DNA from: Eilatimonas milleporae
GTDB lineage: Bacteria; Pseudomonadota; Alphaproteobacteria; Sphingomonadales; Kordiimonadaceae
NCBI RefSeq assembly: GCF_003688555.1
Contig: NZ_REFR01000011.1
Span: 248,001 to 312,000 of the forward strand
Length of the DNA stretch: 64,000 nucleotides
Direction of reading: 5' to 3'
The notes below the pieces were generated by a model. The model ran no database searches. It was not told where the DNA came from and saw only the letters and a program-made list of their open reading frames with translations. Positions within the stretch are counted from its first letter, which is position 1. Every line of letters begins with the position of its first letter. Of this stretch, positions 36,401 to 43,247 are shown in pieces. A program made the position numbers and the translations under genes.

Positions 36401-38646
36401 CAGCGTTCAAGCCAATCTTCAAGATCGGCATTGAGGACATTTCTCTCATAATGTGTTTTGAGGCCCGTTTCGACTTTAAGGAAAGTCCTGCCATTTTCAG
36501 CGGCTTTTCTTAAGTCTGAGGCGATTTCGGCAGCGAAAGCATATGGTTTACCATATGCGGAAGTCAGAAGTTCGCCGATGTTATCAAGCGCTTCAAGGGT
36601 TACGGTATTGTCTCTGACAAAGTTGAGAGAAAGAGTGCTCCGCAAGGCTTCAAATCTTGGTTTAAGATTTTCCAAGGCGGTGAGCAGGTCACGCGTCTTG
36701 GCTTCAAAGCTTTCTTGCCAGGCATTAGACCACTCGGTTTTGGCGATAGCTCCGAAAGGATGATCGCCTGGATCCCCAATCGTTTCGGCTGCGATACTGA
36801 GGCGTTTGACACATTCCCGAAGATTATCCAGGGCGTTCTCCGATAGGCACCTTTCTGCAAGTACTGCGAGATCGACTTTTGGAGTGTCCTCATAAGCCAC
36901 TTTGAAGCTGATGGCGTCAAATACCGTAAGGCCATTGTCATGGCGTCTGTGAAGGGCACGTGGCAGAGCATTCATCTGTTGGCGCATACCCTCCAGGCGT
37001 GCGGCCTCGCGCTCCCATTCTTCCGGGCCATGCTGTGAAGCGGTGTCCCAGGCATTTTTGAGTTGTGCGAGAATGTCGAGCTTGCGTGCCTTGGAGGAAT
37101 GAAGTTCCAGGCAGAAGTCTCCCATGCCGACATCGCGGAGACGGCGATAGACCACATCAAGCGCCGCCATCTTTTCAGAGACGAAAAGAACCGTTTTCCC
37201 CTCAGCCAGGCATTGGACGATGATATTGGTAATGGTCTGAGACTTGCCGGTTCCAGGTGGTCCGATCAGGACGAAATTCTTGCCGGATGCCGCAGCAACC
37301 ACGGCGGCAAGTTGGGATGCGTCCGCAAGGATTGGGCAATAAGTATCCTTGGGGGCCAGATAATCGTCGATGTCCCGGCTCTCTACAAACGCTCCTTGCG
37401 GGGTGAAGGCTTCGCGCGGTGTATCGATCAAGTGTTTGACAACCGCACTTTCCTTTAGTTGTTCGGTACGGTCTTCAAGGTCACGCCACATCAGATATTT
37501 GGTGAAGGAAAAGGTGGCAATGATCACATTCTCGGTCAATTCCCAGCCCTTGATATCGCGGATTTTGTTTCTGACGATTTGCCAGATGCGGGATACGTCC
37601 AACCCGGCGTGGTCGGTTGGCAATTCGTCTTCAAATTCGGGAAAATAAAGCTCGAAATCAGTTTTAAGTTTTTGAAGAAGGGTCGGATTGATCTGTGGAT
37701 CATCGTCCATCAGCGACAGCCGATATCCTGATGCAATACTCTTACGCTCTAAAGCAACGGGCAAAAGTAGAAGCGGAGCATGCAAGGTGCGTTCGGATGT
37801 TTCCGTTTCTTTCCATTTCAATGAACCGAGAGCGAGGAAAAGGGTGTTTGTACCGCCTTCTTCAAGGTCATTGCGGGCTTTGCGGTATAGTTCCGTCAAG
37901 CGTAACCTGACATCGTTTTCAGGAAGTGCGACGAGTATTTCGCCCCGGTTCAGATATTCCCTTGCGGGCGCTTCTTTGGCATCTGAAGAAAACCGTTCGT
38001 GGTGTAACCGGGCGCTTCTGGGGTCGTGTTCGTTCATCACAGTCGGCATGGCAACGAACTTGATCGATTGGCCGCTGGCCATCAGGTCTTCAAGCTTGGA
38101 AGGGTCCGTGCAGTATAAGGGGACAGACTTTTTTCCTGCCTTGAAATTCAAGAGATTGTTGCGGAGCGTCATGTCAAGCAGGCGCCGCTTCCAAAGGTCG
38201 ATGCGGCCTTCGGGCGTTGTTGGTTTTTCTTCTCGTGTCGATATCACCTCGATATCGGGCAGATCGGGCGCCTCCTCGAAAGGGGGAACGGTCGGGGTGA
38301 GGTCGTCTTCCACATTTGTTTGAGGGGTGCTGTCACTCGTGTCTTCCAGCATGACGGGACGGATATTGCCCATCCGTGCGCGCCTAATATCGACCGCTAG
38401 ATGAAACGCTTCTTCCTGCTCTAGATGGGCAAGAGCGGCCTTGGCCGACGTTTTCAGAGAAGGTGCGGGGCGTTTAGTGACCAGAGTGGTTTCGATCAGA
38501 ACCATCTCGCCAAGCTGTACGCGTTTGCGGATGGCCTGAGGGTCATCCTGCACAGCGGATGAAAAGTCTTCGTCGACGAGCCAGCAGCCGGTAAAGGCAT
38601 GGTTTCGCGTGATCAATACCAACGCATTAAGACCCATCTGCTCCAA
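33475..38646 (-). CDS. Hhe-like defence protein, main part: transglutaminase-like / SF1 helicase / Vsr-like nuclease / DUF3320
   Basis: The long in-frame part, 1723 codons from 38646. Seen in order: the end of a transglutaminase-like region (Cys in LGTCLDLAFLF just upstream, His in RNHAFTGCWL); DUF4011 (RIDLWKRRLLDMTLRNNLLN); SF1 helicase with Walker A IGPPGTGKSQTITN near 460, Walker B VVFDEASQIPTWDAIG near 1090, VVGDPKQLPPTNFF, and motif VI RRLNVAITRARHMLHVYG near 1330; a Vsr/REase-like nuclease (SSYRIDLGIIHP, GVECDGATYH, RLREMVLNGLGWKIVRVWS) near 1420-1475; and C-terminal DUF3320. All helicase and nuclease residues look intact. The architecture matches the single-gene antiphage system Hhe. 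GC is plainly lower than in neighbours. No native start: the upstream part is in another frame. Confidence 0.85.
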   Translation of the reverse strand: MEQMGLNALVLITRNHAFTGCWLVDEDFSSAVQDDPQAIRKRVQLGEMVLIETTLVTKRPAPSLKTSAKAALAHLEQEEAFHLAVDIRRARMGNIRPVMLEDTSDSTPQTNVEDDLTPTVPPFEEAPDLPDIEVISTREEKPTTPEGRIDLWKRRLLDMTLRNNLLNFKAGKKSVPLYCTDPSKLEDLMASGQSIKFVAMPTVMNEHDPRSARLHHERFSSDAKEAPAREYLNRGEILVALPENDVRLRLTELYRKARNDLEEGGTNTLFLALGSLKWKETETSERTLHAPLLLLPVALERKSIASGYRLSLMDDDPQINPTLLQKLKTDFELYFPEFEDELPTDHAGLDVSRIWQIVRNKIRDIKGWELTENVIIATFSFTKYLMWRDLEDRTEQLKESAVVKHLIDTPREAFTPQGAFVESRDIDDYLAPKDTYCPILADASQLAAVVAAASGKNFVLIGPPGTGKSQTITNIIVQCLAEGKTVLFVSEKMAALDVVYRRLRDVGMGDFCLELHSSKARKLDILAQLKNAWDTASQHGPEEWEREAARLEGMRQQMNALPRALHRRHDNGLTVFDAISFKVAYEDTPKVDLAVLAERCLSENALDNLRECVKRLSIAAETIGDPGDHPFGAIAKTEWSNAWQESFEAKTRDLLTALENLKPRFEALRSTLSLNFVRDNTVTLEALDNIGELLTSAYGKPYAFAAEIASDLRKAAENGRTFLKVETGLKTHYERNVLNADLEDWLERWMDAQATWWPRNLIVGGKVRKEIASHIKSRTKPASETLLTDLETLKDLRSHNIEIEKLAASGQVLGRIWRGADTDWSEVDAAVSFADSLRLAFTRLAGDDIDHLMGLRTDTKRLLNEGNDLLSAESTVGSKVITYRASLKKFNIALSALQTHIKADILTVDTFQGLDTQLNQWLTRLPRLKEWCAWQHEKAKALHAGLRPVVEKLEDKTITARDIPHIFEVSYRCAWGNRAIDNDDTLRTFASAQHERLIEEFRSLDQKLMKLTSAQVRARLAGKTPSRNSMSNSRQTEWGLLNREINKKRRHMPLRKLIGELPSALTKLTPCLLMSPLSISQYLSTEAKLFDLVVFDEASQIPTWDAIGALARGRQAIVVGDPKQLPPTNFFGRNDDEAINEDLQVEDLESILDECTGANLPVRYLDRHYRSRHESLIAFSNHRYYGSKLVTFPSPVTSDVAVTYHHVPKGIYEQGTRINRTEAQKVAEAVVIWLKKPQFTRAKDPWSIGVVTFNSQQQTLIQDLLDQACAKDPDIDHHFSTDRIEPVFVKNIENVQGDERDVILFSLTYGPRATGRISMNFGPMNKEGGERRLNVAITRARHMLHVYGTLKAEDIDLNRSKTKGVRDFKHFLEFAEKGPRALESAADASGGEYESPFEKAVAERLAAKGWDVIPQIGVSSYRIDLGIIHPDTPGRYLAGVECDGATYHSSASARERDRLREMVLNGLGWKIVRVWSTDWWVNPADSLEKIHAKLEALLDTDRREKECHTATTVEEDDTNQQHHASVANQREQTPMVSNDSTFSTEENLPENIFVETDLNALGLDLKPDDFFEPSEKAKIARMITLILENEAPIAIEMVATRIARMYGFARTGAKIARYIQMTASRLGNILREQDGLEVLWRHDQDPNGYTAFRIVNPSSREPRKAEFIPMIELLNLVHAVKDEDLPFDTDALRRGMGRRLGYNRITKKIAQRLDAAIENAIRD

Positions 38647-39425
38647 GCATGCTGCAAACAGAAAGGCGAGATCAAGGCAGGTTCCGAGCTGTTCACTGGC
38701 AATGCGGCTTGGATAACGTACCTTTTGTCCCTGTGACTCGAAACTTGCCGGGGGGGGGGTGCATAGACGACGCCGCGCGCCGCGATTGCACCATAAAGCG
38801 CACTGATAAGATGCCAGACTCGCTTGCGGTCTTTGGATTGGTAGCCTTCAAGGCTGTTGTCATGACCGGCTTTGCCCAGAAGTGATGCTGCATCCCTCAG
38901 AATGGCTGTGACCGCAGGATCGTTGGGTAACACATAGGCTGCCATGATTTCTGGCAAATAACTGATGCCTCCCCATTCATTATGAGCGAGCACAGCAGTT
39001 TCAAGAATCGTTTCCCCAAGAACATCTTCTCCTTGGGTCACAGTGGCTTTCAATGAGCCCTTAATGGCTTCCTTCGTGCCTGCTAAAAAGGAGCGTGAAA
39101 GTGTGACATCCGGGTCGAATTGATTGAAAGTTCCGCCTGCACGGATACGGTCGACTTTCCAGATTTTGGGTTCAATGAAAGCCGGGTCGGATGTGAGATG
39201 GATTTCAATATTATTGAGGTCTTCTTCAAAAGGATTTTCAACTGTCAGTGCACTCACCAAAGGAATGGAGTTTTGTTGTTGCGCCAGATTGATTTTGGGG
39301 GTGGCCGTCAGAAAAATCTGAATCGTGGGCACCGATTTTTCATGATGTGCCTCAGCCTTTGTAATTTCTTGTGAGTCGTCGAAAGCGGTTTCATCCAGCC
39401 TGCCACAGTCTTCTTCGATTGCCAT
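38613..39425 (-). CDS. Hhe-like defence protein, N-terminal segment before the frameshift
   Basis: It has 270 codons from ATG 39425, preceded by GGGGGGACTGGGACC. Residues 1-222 are family-like: PTIQIFLTATPKINLAQQQN, LTVENPFEEDLNNIEIHL, NEWGGISYLPEIMAAYVLPN and SLEGYQSKDRKRVWHLI match the N-terminal beta-rich and transglutaminase-leading region of long DUF4011 helicases. After YAPPP at residue 222 the frame is wrong and the remaining 48 residues (RQVSSHRDKRYV onward) are junk from the shift. If translated as is, it would be a truncated product without helicase or nuclease. Confidence 0.75.
   Translation of the reverse strand: MAIEEDCGRLDETAFDDSQEITKAEAHHEKSVPTIQIFLTATPKINLAQQQNSIPLVSALTVENPFEEDLNNIEIHLTSDPAFIEPKIWKVDRIRAGGTFNQFDPDVTLSRSFLAGTKEAIKGSLKATVTQGEDVLGETILETAVLAHNEWGGISYLPEIMAAYVLPNDPAVTAILRDAASLLGKAGHDNSLEGYQSKDRKRVWHLISALYGAIAARGVVYAPPPRQVSSHRDKRYVIQAALPVNSSEPALISPFCLQHAWSRWVLMRWY
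38750..38759. repeat. Ten-base G homopolymer that breaks the island gene
   Basis: Ten consecutive G on the plus strand (C on the coding strand) lie within the defence gene. The frame upstream and the frame downstream differ by the length of this tract: 8 or 11 bases would join them, 10 does not. Confidence 0.9.
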
Positions 39426-39769
39426 GGTCCCAGTCCCCCCAATTTACCAGTTAAACAACAGGGACAGGATAAAACGTGTTCAAGTGCAATCAATGATTTA
39501 GTTTTGGAAGGTCGCAGAGATGTGGAATTTCAATTCAAACAAGACAGTGGGAACTGTCCTCAAGCCTGCCGTTGAGTATATTCGTGTGACAATTTGCAGT
39601 GCTGCGAGGCGTTTGATCCTTAACAGGTATGGAAGCCCTCCGTCATAACGGCCAACATATGTATGCAACATACATATGTTGGTTATTTTATTCGGCGTGG
39701 CTGTTTACCCATATTCGTCCTATCCGTCTGGTATGAGGGCTTCCCATGTGTGGAAGTAGACGGCAGGGA
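39426..39769. other. Island right end: leader of the defence gene and hairpin repeat
   Basis: No gene is seen in these 344 bases. It is AT-richer than the core genome up to the hairpin at 39651-39682. An outer inverted repeat, GGAAGCCCTC (39631-39640) with GAGGGCTTCC (39735-39744), encloses the hairpin, giving a nested 114-bp palindromic structure. Confidence 0.6.
39651..39682. repeat. Right copy of the island-flanking hairpin repeat
   Basis: GCCAACATATGTATG (39651-39665), loop CAA, CATACATATGTTGG (39669-39682). Identical to 33361-33392 except one base in the loop, and in the same orientation. TTATTTTATT follows, but no plus-strand gene precedes it, so a terminator role does not explain this copy well. 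Confidence 0.9.
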
Positions 39770-40393
39770 TCAGTTTTCCTCCGGCGGGGCGAAGGCGGTA
39801 CAGGGGGCGGTTTTGTGGCAGCCGGCTTCGATATAGGGGGTGAAGCGGGTGAGGATGAAATGTTCCCACACACTGGCGAGCGCGGCGCGCCAGCCGTCTT
39901 CCTCCTGTCCGGCATAGGCCGCCGTGACCTTGAGAAGCGTGCCCTTTTCGCTGGGCGCCAGATCGTAGGTGATGGTCAGGCCGGCGCCGGTGCCGAGAAA
40001 GCCGAGCTGTCCCTGATAGACCAGTTTCTTATTTCTCCAGACGGCGGTGACGACACCGTGGCGCACGCCCTCGGTGCCGGCGTCGTCAAAATATTCCCAG
40101 AAGCCGCCGCCGGGTTTCGCCTCGATGAAGAAACGGGCGGGCCGGTCCATGAAGCTGTGGTCCCACCAGCCGGAAATATCGCCGGTGAGGGCATCGAACA
40201 CCTCCGCCGGCGGGGCGGGCAGGTCGGTTTCGACCGCGACGGTGAAGGCGCCGTAAACCGCGTCCGTTACAGTGGCTTTCATACTGTCCTGCGCCGGGTC
40301 TTGGGCGCCGGCAAAAGGGGCCGTCATCACCGCCGTGAACACCGCCACGATCATCGCGGTCCCCGTCAGGCCGGACCTTGTGTTGCGTGTCAT
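39770..40393 (-). CDS. Exported START/AHSA1-like (SRPBCC) domain protein
   Basis: It has 207 residues from ATG 40393. A signal peptide (GLTGTAMIVAVFTAVMTAPF, cleavage near AGA) is followed by an SRPBCC fold: VAVETDLPAPPAEVFDALTG, SGWWDHSF, PGGGFWEYFDD and a C-terminal helix WRAALASVWEHFILTRF. Such domains bind hydrophobic ligands; an exported version is less common. Function unknown. Confidence 0.75.
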   Translation of the reverse strand: MTRNTRSGLTGTAMIVAVFTAVMTAPFAGAQDPAQDSMKATVTDAVYGAFTVAVETDLPAPPAEVFDALTGDISGWWDHSFMDRPARFFIEAKPGGGFWEYFDDAGTEGVRHGVVTAVWRNKKLVYQGQLGFLGTGAGLTITYDLAPSEKGTLLKVTAAYAGQEEDGWRAALASVWEHFILTRFTPYIEAGCHKTAPCTAFAPPEEN

Positions 40394-40489
40394 CGCCCTT
40401 GCCCCCTTCCTGTCCCCCACGGTGCTTTTCACGGGCAAGCCTAGCACGGGCCGCGCCGGCGGCAACAGGCAGCCTTGGTTTACCGGCTT

Positions 40490-41344
40490 TTACAGTGCGA
40501 TCTTTTCAAAAGGCGGAAGGTCGGCCCTTAGGTGCAGGGCACCGACCGGCATGCGGCCGGTATCGCCCGTGCTCAACAGGCGGACGCCGGGAGCGCCCGT
40601 GCGTGCGGGGGCGGCGAAACGGGGATGGCGGGTCATATAGTCCGCCAGCGACCGGGCGACGATGTTGGGTTGGGACAGAATGGCGGTGCCGTCTGGCAGG
40701 GCCTCGGCGAACAGATGCCGCACCAGGGGAAAATGGGTACAGCCGAGAACGGCGGCATCCGGCGGTGTGGTCCCGGCATCCAGCAGGTCCTGTACATAGC
40801 CGTGGACAAGCCCGCGCAGGGGGCGTTCGCCGGCGCCGCCTTCAATCGCGTCGACAAGCCCCGGACAGGCCTGTTGAACCAGGCGGATGCCGGGACCGCG
40901 CTTGGCCACCTCGTCCCGGTAGGCGCCGCTGTCGATGGTCTTGCGCGTGGCGAACAGGGCGATATGCCGGCCGTTTTGCGGAGCGGCGGCCTTTGCCGGC
41001 GGGCCGCTGTGGTGCCAGGGGACACCGGTCATGGCCTCGACCATGGGCACCAGAACGCCGAGGATCCGCTTGCCGGGATGGGCGTCCTCCAACCAGGTCT
41101 GCTGCAGTGTGCGCAGGGCGACCGCCGCCGCCGTATTGCAGCCCAGAATGACAAGGCGGCAGCCCTGTTTCATCAGGAAGTCCACGCCGGCGCGCGTCAT
41201 ATCGACGATATGGGCATTGCCGCGATGGCCATACGGGGCATTGGCATGATCGCCCAGATACAGGAAATCCTGTTCCGGCAGCCGCTCCATCAGGCCGTCC
41301 AGGACGGTCAGGCCGCCCGTGCCGGAATCAAAAACCCCGATCAT
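40490..41344 (-). CDS. murI: Glutamate racemase
   Basis: Supplies D-glutamate for peptidoglycan. It has 284 residues. IGVFDSGTGGLTVLDGL at the N-terminus, first catalytic cysteine in LGCNTAAAVALR, second in LGCTHFPLVRHLF; YLGDHANAPYGHR is also conserved. Its ATG overlaps the stop of the upstream sigma-54 regulator gene by four bases (ATGA, 41341-41344), so it is translationally coupled to it and may have no ribosome site of its own. Confidence 0.92.
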   Translation of the reverse strand: MIGVFDSGTGGLTVLDGLMERLPEQDFLYLGDHANAPYGHRGNAHIVDMTRAGVDFLMKQGCRLVILGCNTAAAVALRTLQQTWLEDAHPGKRILGVLVPMVEAMTGVPWHHSGPPAKAAAPQNGRHIALFATRKTIDSGAYRDEVAKRGPGIRLVQQACPGLVDAIEGGAGERPLRGLVHGYVQDLLDAGTTPPDAAVLGCTHFPLVRHLFAEALPDGTAILSQPNIVARSLADYMTRHPRFAAPARTGAPGVRLLSTGDTGRMPVGALHLRADLPPFEKIAL

Positions 41345-42831
41345 CGCCGTCCGTCCCGCACGTCCGTTTCCAGGCCGTAGTCGGCGACCTTGCGGTACAG
41401 GGTGGAGCGGCCGATTTTCAGCCGGCGCGCCACCTCGGCCAGACGGCCCTGATATTTCTCGATCGCCGCGGCCAGAATGCGCGCTTCCAGTTCCGCCAGG
41501 GGCAGGAAATCGCCGTTCGGGTCCACAAGACTGAGGTGGGCGTCCGCAGGCCGTGACGCCGGCGCGCCGTCCTGGCCTGCCCGTCCGGGCCATGTCCCCG
41601 CAAGGGGCCGGCTTGCCGGCGATAAGGCGCCGGGCGCCTGAGTCTGTGTGGTCCTGTCGCCCATATGGGGGAAATCATCCGGACCCAACCGGGTACCGTC
41701 CGACAGGATGACGGCCCGGAACAGGGCATTCTGAAGCTGGCGGATATTGCCCGGCCAGTCATAGTGCTGCAGTAGGGCGATGACATCGCGGCCGGCGCTT
41801 TTCAGGCCGACATCCTCCATGTCGGCGATGCGGGCCAGAAAATGACGCACCAGCGCGGGAATATCCTCGCGTCGCTCGCGCAGCGGCGGCAGGGTGATGG
41901 GAAAGACATTCAGGCGGTAATACAGATCCTCGCGGAAGGCGCCGGTGGCCACCAGATCGTAAAGATGCCGGTTGGTGGCCGAAATCACCCGGATGTCCAC
42001 TTTCACGCTGTCGCGGCTGCCGACCGGGTCGATCTCCTGCTCCTGAAGGGCGCGCAGCAGTTTGACCTGAATTTCCAGCGGCAGCTCGCCGACCTCGTCC
42101 AGAAACAGGGTGCCGCCGGAGGCTTCGACGAATTTGCCGCGCCGTTTTTCGGTGGCGCCGGTAAAAGCCCCTTTTTCATGGCCGAACAGAATGCTTTCCA
42201 CCAGATTTTCCGGGATGGCACCGCAATTGACGGCGACGAAGGGTCCGCCCGCCCGGTCGCCGGCTGCGTGGATGGCGCGGGCGAAGACTTCCTTGCCGAC
42301 ACCGGATTCCCCCTCGATCAGAACCGGAATGGCGGTGCCCGCCGCTTTTTCGGCCAGGGTCTTGGCGGCGGTCATGGCGGGGCTGTCGCCGATCAGTCCG
42401 GCTAGGCCCGGTCGGGTGCCGCCGTCTTCCATGGCGGCGATTTCGCCGACCAGGCTGGCGGTGTTCAGGGCGGCGGCCAGGCTGGCGCGGATTCGCTCGG
42501 CGCTGGCGGGCTTGACGAGAAAATCGGTCGCCCCGGTGCGCATGGCGTCGACCACGGTGGTGATCGAGGATTTCGCCGTCAGCATCACTACCGGCAGATC
42601 CGGGTGCGCGGGCCGCACGGTTTTCAGCACGTCGATACCGGTCATGTCGGGCAGCATTAGGTCCAGAAGCACCACATCGGGCGGGCTGTCCGCGTCGACC
42701 TTAGCCAGCGCGTCCGCGCCGCGCATGGCTGTGCATACCCGGTAGCCGGCGCGGGACACCACGCTTTCCAGAATCCGCAATTGCGTTGCCTCATCCTCGA
42801 CGATAAGCACCAGGGGCGCTGTCATAGCCAT
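41341..42831 (-). CDS. NtrC-family sigma-54-dependent response regulator
   Basis: It has 496 residues from ATG 42831. Receiver domain 1-120 (VLIVEDEATQLRILESVV, phospho-Asp in VVLLDLMLPDMTG, Lys in DFLVKPAS). AAA+ domain with Walker A IEGESGVGKEVFARAI, the sigma-54-contact loop HEKGAFTGATEKRRGKF, Walker B GGTLFLDEVGELPL and the arginine finger region FREDLYYRLNVFPI. After a Pro/Ala-rich linker, a Fis-type helix-turn-helix ends the protein (RLAEVARRLKIGRSTLYRKV). No histidine kinase is nearby, so its partner is unknown. Confidence 0.95.
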   Translation of the reverse strand: MAMTAPLVLIVEDEATQLRILESVVSRAGYRVCTAMRGADALAKVDADSPPDVVLLDLMLPDMTGIDVLKTVRPAHPDLPVVMLTAKSSITTVVDAMRTGATDFLVKPASAERIRASLAAALNTASLVGEIAAMEDGGTRPGLAGLIGDSPAMTAAKTLAEKAAGTAIPVLIEGESGVGKEVFARAIHAAGDRAGGPFVAVNCGAIPENLVESILFGHEKGAFTGATEKRRGKFVEASGGTLFLDEVGELPLEIQVKLLRALQEQEIDPVGSRDSVKVDIRVISATNRHLYDLVATGAFREDLYYRLNVFPITLPPLRERREDIPALVRHFLARIADMEDVGLKSAGRDVIALLQHYDWPGNIRQLQNALFRAVILSDGTRLGPDDFPHMGDRTTQTQAPGALSPASRPLAGTWPGRAGQDGAPASRPADAHLSLVDPNGDFLPLAELEARILAAAIEKYQGRLAEVARRLKIGRSTLYRKVADYGLETDVRDGRR

Positions 42832-43247
42832 GTCTTTCTCAATGACTGGTCCAAATATCTGGCCTTTTGGTTCACTCTCCGCACCGTAACAGCCTGTTTG
42901 CCGGTTTGTGCTTTGCACTGCCACCCGGTCCGTGTTCACCCGGTCCGCCTTTGCGGGGCATGGGCGACGGTCCAGGGCCGTTCTCGGTCATGCTGTATCA
43001 TTTCAGGACAAAACAGGCCATATGGCAAGCCTGCCGATCACTGCAATCGAAAGAAGCGGGTTGCACGTCCGTCAGCCTCGGTTACTCTCAGGCCCGTCCG
43101 ACATGACGGGCTTCGGGGCGGTATGTTCTTCGGGGGCCGGCCGGCGATCCGGCAACGCGCGGATTGGGGGATGTCCGACACGGCTGCGGGGCTGTTGCCC
43201 GCACCGTGGCTTCGGGCTGATGTGATCACGAGCTTAAGGGAATAGGC
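42832..43247. other. 416-bp divergent region between the regulator and pntAA
   Basis: No gene or RNA is recognised. It must hold promoters for both directions. I looked for a -24/-12 sigma-54 element (TGGCAC-N5-TTGC) that would link the two and found no good match. Confidence 0.4.

Larger units (their letters stand above)
33475..39425 (-). pseudogene. Complete island locus: DUF4011-helicase-Vsr gene, frameshifted
   Basis: The two segments listed separately are one gene of about 1980 codons, with start ATG 39425 and stop 33475. The frame is lost at the C10 run (38759-38750 on the coding strand). With eight C the reading becomes YAPPP then ASFESQGQKVRYPSRIASEQ, which restores the conserved PPASFE motif at the length I expect from relatives; eleven C would also restore the frame with one extra proline. 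Whether this is a true pseudogene, a phase-off state or a sequencing error cannot be told from one sequence. Confidence 0.7.

Noticed and set aside
38693-38893. Third-frame ORF across the G-tract of the defence gene
   Set aside because: It is neither the upstream nor the downstream family-like frame and encodes no recognisable sequence.
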